A stretch of 64,000 nt of DNA. It comes from Sulfitobacter sp. F26204. GTDB lineage: Bacteria > Pseudomonadota > Alphaproteobacteria > Rhodobacterales > Rhodobacteraceae. Position 1 is the stretch's first letter, and every line of letters begins with the position of its first letter. This document shows positions 49,881 to 58,484 of the stretch, piece by piece. Position numbers and translations under genes: made by a program. Under the pieces are notes generated by a model that was given only the letters and a program-made list of their open reading frames with translations, had not been told where the DNA came from and made no database searches. The stretch spans positions 124,001 to 188,000 of the forward strand of contig NZ_JAPMLQ010000002.1 in NCBI RefSeq assembly GCF_026410305.1. Direction: 5' to 3'.

Positions 49881-50756
49881 ATGACGTTTGAATTTGATTG
49901 GGTGGATGCATTTACGGACAAACCTTTTGGCGGGAACGGATGTTCGGTCGTGCATGACGGGGCGGTTTTGTCCGATGACACCTGTCTCGCTTATGTACGC
50001 GAAACGTCATTGGTTGAATGCACTTTTACCGGTCCGTCCAAGGTCGCTGATCTCAGGGTGAAATATTATCTTGCCAGTCGTGAAATCCCCTTTGCCGGGC
50101 ATCCGACCATTGCGACGGTGGCGGCGCTCAAACATCGGGGCAAGATTGGCGACGGGCCGCTTACGCTGGAAACCGGGGCGGGTATTGTTGCGGTGGAGGT
50201 GGCAGGAGATGACATCACTATGACACAGCAGGCGCCGGAGTTCGGTCAGAACGTGCCTGCAGAAATCGTAGCAGCGGTGGGAGGAATTTCGCGCGATCTG
50301 ATCATCGCACCGCCGCAGATCGTTTCGACAGGATTGCCGTTTTGTATCACCGTTCTCAAGGATCGTGCCGCGATAGAGGCTTTGCGCCTGGATGCGACGG
50401 CTTTCGCGGCCTATTGCACAGAGCTTGGCCTGCCCTCTACTGACGTGATGGAGCCGTATTGGATCACGCTCCAGGGAGCGAGCGCCAAGGGCGATACCTA
50501 TGCGCGTTTGCTTTTGGCACCGCCCAGTGCACCAGAAGACCCCTACACCGGATCTGCCACGGGGGCGGCGGCATCCTATCTTTGGGCACAGGGATTGCTG
50601 GATTCGCCGAAGTATATTGCGGAACAGGGGCATGGCATGGGCCGCCCCGGTCAGGCACGGGTCGAGGTATTGGGACCACGCGAGGCCATCTCTGGCGTCA
50701 AGGTGACAGGGCGCGGCGTGGTGGTGATGTCTGGGACAGCGTTTCTGCCAAGATGA
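49881..50756 (+). CDS. PhzF-family isomerase/epimerase
   Basis: A 291-residue protein with the PhzF/DapF-like double barrel. It begins FEFDWVDAFTDKPFGGNG (PhzF signature), has the catalytic Glu in SLVECTF, REIPFAGHPTIAT and DPYTGSATGAAASYLW. The family includes PhzF and trans-2,3-dihydro-3-hydroxyanthranilate isomerases, but most members have unknown substrates; there are no phenazine genes here. Start at the ATG at 49881; an ATG at 49863 is also in frame. It directly follows the hsp20 terminator. Confidence 0.85.
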   Translation: MTFEFDWVDAFTDKPFGGNGCSVVHDGAVLSDDTCLAYVRETSLVECTFTGPSKVADLRVKYYLASREIPFAGHPTIATVAALKHRGKIGDGPLTLETGAGIVAVEVAGDDITMTQQAPEFGQNVPAEIVAAVGGISRDLIIAPPQIVSTGLPFCITVLKDRAAIEALRLDATAFAAYCTELGLPSTDVMEPYWITLQGASAKGDTYARLLLAPPSAPEDPYTGSATGAAASYLWAQGLLDSPKYIAEQGHGMGRPGQARVEVLGPREAISGVKVTGRGVVVMSGTAFLPR

Positions 50757-50788
50757 AAAAAGCGCGGCCTGATGAAAAGGCCGCGCTT
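50756..50788 (-). terminator. Terminator of sat-cysC (likely bidirectional)
   Basis: Stem AAGCGCGGCC / GGCCGCGCTT with a 9-base loop. On the minus strand a run of T follows (TTTTTT). It sits between the convergent PhzF and sat-cysC genes. Confidence 0.85.
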
Positions 50789-50816
50789 GATTCGAACTGT
50801 TGATCAATGACAGGAG

Positions 50817-52532
50817 TTATCCTGAAATCAGACCCATGCTTTCCAGCTTCAAGAGCACCTGATGGGCGCAGTTGTCCACATCCACATTTTCGGTCTCGAC
50901 GCGCAATTCAGGGTTTTCCGGCACATCGTAAGGATCTGAGATCCCTGTAAATTCCTTGATCTTGCCTTCGCGCGCCAGTTTGTAGAGTCCCTTGCGGTCG
51001 CGGCGTTCGCATTCTTCGATGCTGGTCGCGACATGGATTTCGACAAATGCCCCAAAATTTTCCACATCTTCACGCACCGCACGGCGGGTGGTGGCATAGG
51101 GGGCGATGGGTGCGCAGATGGCGATGCCGCCGTTCTTGGTGATCTCACTCGCGACATAGCCGATACGCCGGATGTTGAGGTCGCGGTGTTCCTTGCTGAA
51201 GCCCAGTTCGGAGGACAGGTTCTTGCGCACGATGTCGCCGTCCAGCAGCGTCACAGGACGCCCCCCCATTTCCATCAGCTTGACCATCAGAGCATTCGCA
51301 ATGGTGGATTTCCCGGAGCCGGAGAAACCGGTGAAGAACACGGTAAAGCCCTGCTTGTTGCGCGGTGGGCGCGTGCGGCGCAGTTCCTGCACCACCTCGG
51401 GGAATGAGAACCATTCAGGGATTTCCAAACCTTCCTGCAAGCGACGGCGCAATTCGGTGCCGGAGATGTTCAGGATCGTGACATCATCCTTGTCGTGAAT
51501 CTCATCTGCGGGTTCGTATTGGGCGCGTTCCTGTACATAGACCATGTGTTTGAAATCGACCATTTCGATGCCCATTTCCTCTTGATGGGTGCGAAACAGA
51601 TCCTGCGCATCATAGGGGCCATAGAAATCTTCACCGGCAGAGTTCTTGCCGGGGCCTGCGTGGTCACGGCCGACAATGAAATGGGTGCAGCCGTGGTTCT
51701 TGCGGATCAGCCCATGCCAAACCGCCTCGCGAGGGCCGGCCATGCGCATGGCAAGATTGAGCAATGACATTGACGTGGTCGCGGCGGGATACTGGTCCAG
51801 CACAGCCTCGTAACAGCGTACGCGAGTGAAATGATCCACATCGCCGGGCTTGGTCATGCCGACAACGGGGTGAATCAAGAGGTTGGCCTGTGCTTCGCGC
51901 GCGGCACGGAACGTCAGTTCCTGATGAGCGCGGTGCAAGGGATTGCGGGTCTGGAAGGCCACAACCTTGCGCCAGCCTACCTTGCGGAAATAGGCGCGTA
52001 GTTCGTTCGGCGTGTCGCGGCGGGCACGGAAGTCATAATGCACTGGCTGCTGAATGCCTGTCACGGGACCGCCGAGATAGACGTCGCCGGCGGTGTGGTG
52101 CAGATAGTTCACTGCGGGGTGAGCGGTGTCATCGGCACCAAACACCTTGGTTGCTTCATGCGACTTGTCTGGCGTCCAGCGGTCGGTGACGGTCATTGTT
52201 GCGAGGATCACACCTTCCTGATCCCGCAGGGCGATGTCTTGGCCGATTTCAAGCTTGGCTGCGAAATCTTCGGTGACATCCAGATTGATTGGCATGGGCC
52301 AGAGCGTGCCATCCGCCATGCGCATGTTATCGACAACGCTATTGTAATCCGCTTCGCTCATGAAACCCTTGAGCGGGTTGAAACCACCGTTCATCAACAG
52401 TTCCAAATCACAAATCTGGCGCGGAGTCAGGTCGTGACTGATCAGGTCAGCCGCCTCTACCTTCATCTTCTGCGCGGAGTCGTAGGATACATATAGCTCC
52501 GGAATTGGAGCGAGATTTGTCAACATGCTCAT
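50817..52532 (-). CDS. Bifunctional sulfate adenylyltransferase/adenylylsulfate kinase
   Basis: Activates sulfate to APS and then phosphorylates it to PAPS for sulfur assimilation. The 571-residue fusion has an N-terminal Sat domain with QTRNPLH (194-200) and GRDHAGPG (288-295), and a C-terminal APS kinase domain with the P-loop GFSGSGKST (402-410). Both parts keep their active motifs, so both are probably functional. The order Sat-CysC is that of bacterial fusions found in this order. The next ORF upstream is the cyclase fusion at 52663. A terminator follows the gene. Confidence 0.95.
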   Translation of the reverse strand: MSMLTNLAPIPELYVSYDSAQKMKVEAADLISHDLTPRQICDLELLMNGGFNPLKGFMSEADYNSVVDNMRMADGTLWPMPINLDVTEDFAAKLEIGQDIALRDQEGVILATMTVTDRWTPDKSHEATKVFGADDTAHPAVNYLHHTAGDVYLGGPVTGIQQPVHYDFRARRDTPNELRAYFRKVGWRKVVAFQTRNPLHRAHQELTFRAAREAQANLLIHPVVGMTKPGDVDHFTRVRCYEAVLDQYPAATTSMSLLNLAMRMAGPREAVWHGLIRKNHGCTHFIVGRDHAGPGKNSAGEDFYGPYDAQDLFRTHQEEMGIEMVDFKHMVYVQERAQYEPADEIHDKDDVTILNISGTELRRRLQEGLEIPEWFSFPEVVQELRRTRPPRNKQGFTVFFTGFSGSGKSTIANALMVKLMEMGGRPVTLLDGDIVRKNLSSELGFSKEHRDLNIRRIGYVASEITKNGGIAICAPIAPYATTRRAVREDVENFGAFVEIHVATSIEECERRDRKGLYKLAREGKIKEFTGISDPYDVPENPELRVETENVDVDNCAHQVLLKLESMGLISG

Positions 52533-52662
52533 AATTATTCTCGTTTTACCTCATGCCCGGAGACCCGGTTGCCCGCGCTATGCCGTCAGATTACGGCAAA
52601 AGTCTAGCAGCGCTTGGGCGAAAGTAGCAAAAATTATATTGGAAGATGCAGGTTTGTCGGTT

Positions 52663-54354
52663 TTACACGGGTTGGTTTTGGCGAAACGACGCCAAAAGCG
52701 TCGCCAGATTGCTGGCCTCTTGCAGGGGCCACGCCATCAGGGGCGTAGTGAGCCCGCGCAATTCAAGTGCCTTCAATTGATTCTCGGGGACTTCATATCC
52801 CGCAGCGCGCAGCAGTGGTGCAGAGATCAAGGCCTGCACCTTGTGATCCTTGGTGACCCCTTCGATGCGCGAGGCCGTATTGACCGTATCCCCGATCAAA
52901 GTGCGCGGTGCTTGGCCCGCCGCGCCGATTTCGCCAAGCACCACATCACCCAGATGCGCCCCGATGCCAATCGCCACGGGGCTTTGCCCTTCGCTGACCA
53001 ATGTCCGGTTGAAGCTGGCAAGCGCTTTTGCAATGCCTTCGATCGCCAGCAAGGCCGCCTGCGCCGAGCTTTCCGTATCCGAGGTTTCGAAGACAGCAAG
53101 AAACCCGTCGCCTAGATATTTGTCGACCGTGCCGCCCTGGGCATTTATTGCGGGTACGATGGCGTCAAAAAACCGGTTCAGCAGGAAGACGACATCATAA
53201 GGCAATTGCCCTGTTGTTCGCGCCGTAAAACCGCGCATGTCAAGGAACAGCAAGGCGAGTTCCTTTTCTTCGCCCTGTACTGCATGGCCGCGATGTTTGC
53301 GTTTCCCGTCTGGTTGAAAGACACGAAAAACGCTTGTGGGGGCAGTCGGTTTGATTTGACAGGCCAGCCTTGTGTTGGGCTCTGCACCAACGGCAGCAAG
53401 GCTGGAAGCTTCGGCTTCACTTGGTGGGGGCAAGGCTTCGAGGCCGTCTTCGATCACCACACGACATGTTGTGCATCGTCCGCGCCCGCCGCAGAGCGAG
53501 GCATGGGGAATGCCACGCAGACGCGACATTTCAAGCAGGGTCAGACCGCAGGGTGCATTGATTTGCAGACCGCTGGAATATCGGATTGTGACAGAGCGTT
53601 TTCGCGTAAGGATATATTTGAGCAGGTAGACGATTGCGATCGCCACCAAAACCGCGGCAAAAACCCAGCGCAATTGCACTGTGAGCGTGTAAAGTTCGGC
53701 AAAGGTTTCCCGGTCTGGAAAATTGAACCTTTCGATCATCGACTCGCGTTGAACCGGGTCGCTGAATTGTGCCCTGACGCGCCGTCCTTCGATCAGGAAG
53801 CCAGCCAAGGCAAAGGCCGGCACCAAGGTCGCAAGTCCAATCATTACAGGCAGGGCGCGACGCCACCATGCTTGGCTACGCAACCAGAAATGCAAACCAG
53901 TACAGCCATGTGCCCAGACCACCAACAGCAGCAGGGTTTGTTTCCAGCCGTCCGCGGTGTTGTACAACAACAGCATGATATAGCCCATTTCGTCATTGAC
54001 GCCATGGATCTCATGGGCGGTGCGGGTATGGATCAGATGGGCCACCAGCAAAAGCGGGATGGTAATGCCCAATACAATCTGCATCGCCTCCCAGAACGGC
54101 ATGCGCAAAGTGCCGCGCTGGGCCAGTTTGGTCAGCGCAAGTACCATATGCACCGAAAAGGCCCCGTAAAGCAGGATGGTCCCCGCGATGCTGCGGGTCA
54201 CGATCTGACGCCAGTCTTGCGCTGCGTCCATCCAGACAGGCGAGAGCATGCCAAGTCCGATGTTCAGGAAATGCGTTAGTGCATAGGTAAACAGAACCAG
54301 CCCGCTGGCAATGCGCAGACGTGCAGGCCAGGTGCCGCGCCATAGATCACTCAT
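52663..54354 (-). CDS. Membrane-anchored class III nucleotidyl cyclase with [2Fe-2S] ferredoxin domain
   Basis: A 563-residue fusion. Residues 1-250 contain five or six membrane segments with several His (28, 69, 106, 109, 114, 149, 155), reminiscent of heme-binding SdhC/cytochrome b-like anchors. Residues 255-335 are an adrenodoxin-type ferredoxin: C288-x5-C294-x2-C297-x34-C332. The C-terminal cyclase (about 365-545) has metal Asp372 and Asp416, Lys412, Asn492 and Arg496, with Thr485 where class IIIb enzymes have Thr. It should make cAMP, possibly controlled by redox state or quinone. A stable hairpin lies in its leader. Confidence 0.9.
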   Translation of the reverse strand: MSDLWRGTWPARLRIASGLVLFTYALTHFLNIGLGMLSPVWMDAAQDWRQIVTRSIAGTILLYGAFSVHMVLALTKLAQRGTLRMPFWEAMQIVLGITIPLLLVAHLIHTRTAHEIHGVNDEMGYIMLLLYNTADGWKQTLLLLVVWAHGCTGLHFWLRSQAWWRRALPVMIGLATLVPAFALAGFLIEGRRVRAQFSDPVQRESMIERFNFPDRETFAELYTLTVQLRWVFAAVLVAIAIVYLLKYILTRKRSVTIRYSSGLQINAPCGLTLLEMSRLRGIPHASLCGGRGRCTTCRVVIEDGLEALPPPSEAEASSLAAVGAEPNTRLACQIKPTAPTSVFRVFQPDGKRKHRGHAVQGEEKELALLFLDMRGFTARTTGQLPYDVVFLLNRFFDAIVPAINAQGGTVDKYLGDGFLAVFETSDTESSAQAALLAIEGIAKALASFNRTLVSEGQSPVAIGIGAHLGDVVLGEIGAAGQAPRTLIGDTVNTASRIEGVTKDHKVQALISAPLLRAAGYEVPENQLKALELRGLTTPLMAWPLQEASNLATLLASFRQNQPV

Positions 54355-54372
54355 TTCCTCTCCCTTGCTGCC

Positions 54373-54408
54373 GCTTGACTGTGAGGGGCACTGCCCCTTG
54401 CGTCAAGC
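54373..54408 (-). repeat. Nested hairpin in the leader of the cyclase gene
   Basis: Outer arms GCTTGAC / GTCAAGC enclose inner arms AGGGG / CCCCT with loop CACTG. Located 18 bp upstream of the cyclase ATG (GGGAGAGGAA site between) and 14 bp downstream of the trxB stop side. No T-run; may affect translation or be a processing signal. Confidence 0.6.
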
Positions 54409-54422
54409 GCCCGGCTGCGGGA

Positions 54423-55391
54423 TCACTCGGCCGCCTGGACTTCTACTTCGGCCCCGACTTCGGCGATGAACCGTTCCGCCTCAAGTGCGGCCATGCAACC
54501 CATCCCGGCACTGGTGACCGCCTGGCGATATTTGTGATCGGTTAGATCACCGGCGGCAAATACACCCGGAATCGAGGTTTCGGTGCTGTCGGGTTTGGTG
54601 ACGACATAGCCGCCCATATGTGTTTCCAGCGTATCCTTGACCAATTCGTTGGCAGGTGCGTGTCCTATGGCAACAAAGACGCCTTTGCAGGGAATGTCTG
54701 TAATATCGCCTGTCTGGGTGCTTTTGACCTTGATGCCTTCGACACCCAATGGGCTGTCGGTGCCGTAAACCTCGGTCAATTCGTGGAACCACAACGGTTC
54801 AATTTTGGGGTTCTTCATCAAGCGATCGATCAGGATCTTTTCGGCGCGCAATTCATCGCGCCGGTGAATCAGTGTCACCTTTGAGGCGAAGTTGGTCAGG
54901 AACAGCGCCTCTTCAACAGCGGTATTGCCCCCGCCGATTACGACAATTTCCTGCCCACGATAGAAGAACCCGTCGCAGGTGGCGCAGGCCGAAACGCCAA
55001 AGCCTTTGAATTTTTCTTCGGTTTCGAGGCCCAACCATTTGGCGCGGGCACCGGTCGCGAGGATCACAGCGTCGGCAATGTATGTCGTGCCGCTGTCGCC
55101 CTTGGCATGGAAGGGACGTGAAGACAGATCCAGGTCGGTGATGATGTCACCGATGATCTCGGTGCCCATGGCCTTGGCGTGTGCTTCCATACGGACCATC
55201 AGGTCGGGCCCCTGCACCTCTGTATCTCCCGGCCAGTTTTCGACTTCGGTCGTGGTGGTCAATTGACCGCCGGGTTCGATGCCCTGAACCAGAATCGGGT
55301 TCAACATGGCACGGCTGGCATAGACGCCGGCCGTATATCCCGCAGGGCCGGAGCCGATAATCAGAACCTTGGTTTTGCGTGTGTCGGCCAT
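54423..55391 (-). CDS. trxB: Thioredoxin-disulfide reductase
   Basis: NADPH-dependent reduction of thioredoxin. The 322-residue flavoprotein has [15 protein letters not shown] (FAD site), the redox-active CATC (136-139) in SACATCDGF and the NADPH motif [12 protein letters not shown], with the C-terminal FAD segment [15 protein letters not shown]. An Ala/Glu-rich tail ([10 protein letters not shown]) extends the end. It is divergent from the Lrp-family regulator with 212 bp between. The cyclase gene is upstream in transcription direction, separated by a hairpin and no gene. Confidence 0.97.
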   Translation of the reverse strand: MADTRKTKVLIIGSGPAGYTAGVYASRAMLNPILVQGIEPGGQLTTTTEVENWPGDTEVQGPDLMVRMEAHAKAMGTEIIGDIITDLDLSSRPFHAKGDSGTTYIADAVILATGARAKWLGLETEEKFKGFGVSACATCDGFFYRGQEIVVIGGGNTAVEEALFLTNFASKVTLIHRRDELRAEKILIDRLMKNPKIEPLWFHELTEVYGTDSPLGVEGIKVKSTQTGDITDIPCKGVFVAIGHAPANELVKDTLETHMGGYVVTKPDSTETSIPGVFAAGDLTDHKYRQAVTSAGMGCMAALEAERFIAEVGAEVEVQAAE

Positions 55392-55603
55392 CTGGCACCC
55401 CCGAAGACTGTGTATCGTAATTATTTCGACTTGATCGATATAGCGGCGCTGTGCGGCTTCTTAAACCCCTTACAGAGCAGCGTTCATCAAGCCGTGAACG
55501 CAACAGCAAAAGAGTGTTCAGAAAGAAAATTGCGCACTTGCGATACATTATTGCGCCTGTTAGCGCCGCTGGTATAACAATCGCGAATTGAAAGGGGTGT
55601 TCG

Positions 55604-56104
55604 ATGGCGGGTACGCGGCTTGATCCAATAGACCGGAAAATTCTGGCTGAGCTTCAGGCAGACGGACGGATGACGAACGTCGAGTTGGCCAAACGTGTTG
55701 GTATTTCTGCGCCGCCTTGTTTGCGCCGGGTGCGCACGCTTGAGGAACAGGGCTTTATCCTTGGCTATCATGCAGAGGTGGATGCACGGGAATTGGGGTT
55801 TGAAGTACAGGTTTTTGCGATGGTTGGCCTTGCCAGTCAGGCGGAGGCTGATCTGAGTGCTTTTGAGGAAAAGTGTCGTAACTGGCCCTTGGTGCGTGAG
55901 TGCCACATGCTGAATGGCGAGGTGGATTTCATTCTGAAGTGCGTCGCGCCAGATCTGTCCTCGTTCCAGAGCTTCCTTACCGGTGCGCTTTTGACAACGC
56001 CGAATGTGGAAAGCGTCAAGACCTCGTTGGTGATCCGGGGTGCGAAAGACGAACCCGGCGTGCCGTTTGATGTATTGGAAGAACGGTTGCAAGTCGCCCC
56101 CTGA
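55604..56104 (+). CDS. Lrp/AsnC family transcriptional regulator
   Basis: A 166-residue regulator with an N-terminal winged helix-turn-helix (LDPIDRKILAELQADGR, NVELAKRVGISAPPCLRRVRTLE) and a C-terminal RAM/ligand domain (about 70-150). It probably senses an amino acid; the target is unknown. It is divergent from trxB with 212 bp between, a pairing recurrent in alphaproteobacteria by general knowledge, suggesting it might regulate trxB or itself. No operator was identified by eye. Confidence 0.92.
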   Translation: MAGTRLDPIDRKILAELQADGRMTNVELAKRVGISAPPCLRRVRTLEEQGFILGYHAEVDARELGFEVQVFAMVGLASQAEADLSAFEEKCRNWPLVRECHMLNGEVDFILKCVAPDLSSFQSFLTGALLTTPNVESVKTSLVIRGAKDEPGVPFDVLEERLQVAP

Positions 56105-56152
56105 CGCATGCGTCAGAGGGGATGTGTCAGGCGCGTGAACAGAGCAACATGG

Positions 56153-56938
56153 TTACATCGTGTCGGCAGTTGCCTGAATTTCAGGCGCACGCGGATGCGC
56201 AAGCGGGCCAAAATCCGTGATGTGACTGATCTGTGGGAACATGCCCAAGAACCGGTCCCGCAGGGAATGTGACACGCTATGAGTAGCCTTTGCACCGGGA
56301 TGGAAGGTTTCCATCTCGACACCGCCGGCACGGATTGCGGCATGACGATCCAGACAGATGTGAAACAGGCGAACGGGGGTTGGAGGGACCACTTCGATCA
56401 CGTTGACGCCATCCAGGAATTCGCGAACAGGCGTCAGCATCCGTTTTTCACCCGCCTCTGCCCGCAAGTGATGCGGCGTGTGCAGGATACGGGCGGCGGG
56501 ACCGACCGTCAGAAATGAACTGGGTCGACCCTGACCGAATGTATCGGCCATGATACGGATCAAAGGCATGCGCCGTCCGGCGTCGGCGGGCACAAAGCTG
56601 CTGGAACCAACCCAGATCAATTTCGCAGGTTCGCCCGTCGAGGTGTTGATCATGTCACCGGGTTGCAGGTCTTCGACCGCGACATCCCCATGGACCGTGG
56701 CAATCAATGTGCCCCGTGCAAACGCGGAAAACGCACTTTCGAAAAGGGGAATGGCGGGTGCCTTGTCCTGGCCGATGTAGAGAGAGCCATCAGCACGAAG
56801 CGCCGCAACTTCAAAACTGCGCGTCGGCATTTTGGTTGCAGGCAGGATGCCACGGGCGGAAGGGGCGGAGGGTGCAAAACCAGGCAGGGCAGAAGCATTC
56901 GAGGACGGGCGTTGGCCCAAAGCAGCAGTCAATGTCAT
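56153..56938 (-). CDS. Hint-fold domain protein lacking the catalytic cysteine
   Basis: A 261-residue protein with a Hint_2-type domain from about residue 70 to 210. The motif FARGTLIATVHGDVAVEDL is followed by QPGDMI, then HTPHHL and a late LTPVREFLDG. In Hint proteins the residue before the F is a Cys nucleophile; here it is Ala72 (SAFARGT), so autocatalytic splicing or cleavage is unlikely. N-terminal 60 residues are Ala/Pro/Ser-rich. The C-terminal part is basic and Thr/His-rich. AAAGGTG precedes the ATG at 56938. Role unknown; relatives occur with bacterial surface proteins. Confidence 0.75.
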   Translation of the reverse strand: MTLTAALGQRPSSNASALPGFAPSAPSARGILPATKMPTRSFEVAALRADGSLYIGQDKAPAIPLFESAFSAFARGTLIATVHGDVAVEDLQPGDMINTSTGEPAKLIWVGSSSFVPADAGRRMPLIRIMADTFGQGRPSSFLTVGPAARILHTPHHLRAEAGEKRMLTPVREFLDGVNVIEVVPPTPVRLFHICLDRHAAIRAGGVEMETFHPGAKATHSVSHSLRDRFLGMFPQISHITDFGPLAHPRAPEIQATADTM

Positions 56939-57299
56939 GCGATCACCTTTGTTAGGTTGGTCACATCCGTGTCGGCCCCCACCGACAGCACGGAAATAAC
57001 GGTTTGTCATTTCGATGAGTCATAAATCGCCTGAATTGAGGTCCATTGTCAAAGTTTGAACAACATTGGAGCCGAATTTGGAGCTAATTTGCGCCGCTTT
57101 TGCCTTTCTGTTTCCTTATTTTGGTCCTGACTTGCCACAATTGGCGCAAAAGAAAGGCTCCGGTTGCGAATCAACGCAGCCGAAGCCTTTGACTTGAATG
57201 TGGAACCAGGGGGAGTTTTCCCCACGGAGGATTTGGAGAGGCTGATAGGAAGGCCTGCGAGAGGCGGTAACAAATTTCGTAATTGTTACCGGTCAGATG
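56939..57299. other. Intergenic region between Hint gene and the 47-residue gene
   Basis: 361 bp holding a strong minus-strand hairpin (57148-57190, listed separately) plus a longer TTTGCGCC / GGCGCAAA inverted repeat flanking it (57084-57091 and 57143-57150). A 74-codon ORF here matches nothing. No promoter is clear. Confidence 0.6.
57148..57190 (-). terminator. Probable terminator of the 47-residue gene
   Basis: Sixteen-position stem AAAGGCT-C-CGG-T-TGCG / CGCA-G-CCG-A-AGCCTTT, with one C-A mismatch and one wobble; loop AATCAA. On the minus strand a U-rich CTTTTG follows. It lies 110 bp beyond the stop at 57300. Confidence 0.65.
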
Positions 57300-57443
57300 T
57301 CAGGCTGATTTACGCTCTTGTTTGTCGTCATTGCGTTTGGCGATGAATGCGGCACGGCGGGCACCGCGTGTCCATGGCATGACGGTGTCTTCCTTGGCTG
57401 CGGCTGCGACGATGCCTTTGATGAAGCGTGTGTTCGTTTTCAT
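57300..57443 (-). CDS. Small basic protein (47 residues), conserved type, function unknown
   Basis: Starts MKTNTRFIKGIVAAAAKEDT and ends RNDDKQERKSA; the central motif MPWTRGARRAAFIAKR is a pattern I recognise from small proteins in related genomes but cannot name further. It is rich in Lys/Arg, with about ten acidic or Asn residues, so nucleic-acid contact is plausible. GAGGAAC lies about nine bases before the ATG, and a hairpin/terminator follows. Too short for most gene finders, but the support is good. Confidence 0.7.
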   Translation of the reverse strand: MKTNTRFIKGIVAAAAKEDTVMPWTRGARRAAFIAKRNDDKQERKSA

Positions 57444-57582
57444 GACTCTGTTCCTCGGTTTTATGTGCGGGCTTGGTTGCCCTTTGCTTGAGGATGAATA
57501 TGACGGGCCAATTGGGCCGCTTTTTGGCGAGGCTCGGTTTTTTTGGAAAAAGATCACCGGCTGCGGTACCGATTTGTGACCT

Positions 57583-57721
57583 GCTTGCCCCATTTGTCAT
57601 GTCCCCTTGTTTTTATGACAAAGCAGACATTCTGATCATCAATAAGGCTGAAATTTCCGGATTGTTTCCAGAATCGAAGTGGAAAATCGGGCTAGAGCGG
57701 GGCAGGGCTTGCCCCATTTGT
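57583..57721. repeat. 15-bp direct repeat pair
   Basis: GCTTGCCCCATTTGT occurs at 57583-57597 and 57707-57721, 124 bp apart, in the gene-free DNA upstream of the 47-residue gene and next to the pgeF stop. Confidence 0.7.
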
Positions 57722-57728
57722 GTCAAAT

Positions 57729-58484
57729 TCAAAGGGTGATCGCAGAAATGAGACGCCCGTAGTCAGCCTCTTTTGCGTGGGTGGTGCGGCGGTAGGAATA
57801 GAATCGGTCCGGGTCGGCATAGGTGCAATGACGGGTCCATTCGGCGTTGCCCACCCCTGCTGCGCGCAAACGGGCAAGGCCGAAGCCCGGCAGATCAAAC
57901 AACATCCGGTCACCGTTCCCCTGGATGAAGAACCGGTCAAATCCGCGCTCCATTGCGATGAAGTCTTCGAAGAACTCAGGCCCAACCTCATAGGCGGCCT
58001 GGCTGATGCAGGGGCCGATCACGGCAGAAATATTGTCACGTGTTGCACCAAGCTGCTCCATCGCCTCAACCGTGGCGTCCAATACACCATCAAGCGCACC
58101 GCGCCAGCCGGCATGGGCCGCACCGATTACGCCAGCGGTGGGATCTGCGAACAAAACCGGCTGGCAATCCGCAGAAAGAACCGACAAGGCGAAGCCCGGC
58201 TTGTTTGTAACAAGTGCATCGGCCTGGGGTTTTTCGGTCAGGGGCTCGGTGACATTTATGACTGTTGCAGAATGTATCTGATGAACACCGACCAGATGAT
58301 CCTGGTTCACGCCCATTGCCTGTGCAACGCGGTCGCGGTTTATGCGTACGATGTCGGTCTGGTCGCTGCTGCCGTGCCCACAGTTAAGCCCGGCAAAGAC
58401 ACCTGAAGAAGCACCACCGCGTCGCGTAAAGAAACCGTGGCGGATGGGGGCAAGGCTGTTGCTGGTGAGTATCTCTAGTGTCAC
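57729..58484 (-). CDS. pgeF: Peptidoglycan editing factor PgeF (YfiH, laccase-domain)
   Basis: A 251-residue protein of the YfiH/LACC1 family that removes wrongly placed serine-containing cell-wall precursors (purine nucleoside phosphorylase/adenosine deaminase activity in some). The metal motif is visible as SADCQPVLF near residue 100 and GAAHAGWRGALDG; the conserved GPCISQAAYEVG follows. Its start overlaps the MidA gene stop by 4 bp, so it belongs to the lgt-midA-pgeF operon. Confidence 0.93.
   Translation of the reverse strand: MTLEILTSNSLAPIRHGFFTRRGGASSGVFAGLNCGHGSSDQTDIVRINRDRVAQAMGVNQDHLVGVHQIHSATVINVTEPLTEKPQADALVTNKPGFALSVLSADCQPVLFADPTAGVIGAAHAGWRGALDGVLDATVEAMEQLGATRDNISAVIGPCISQAAYEVGPEFFEDFIAMERGFDRFFIQGNGDRMLFDLPGFGLARLRAAGVGNAEWTRHCTYADPDRFYSYRRTTHAKEADYGRLISAITL

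Noticed and set aside
53206..54279. Long plus-strand reading frame opposite the cyclase
   Set aside because: Antisense shadow with low-complexity basic translation.
57049..57273. 74-codon minus-strand frame in the Hint/47-residue gap
   Set aside because: Overlaps the strong terminator hairpin and has no ribosome-binding site or family match.
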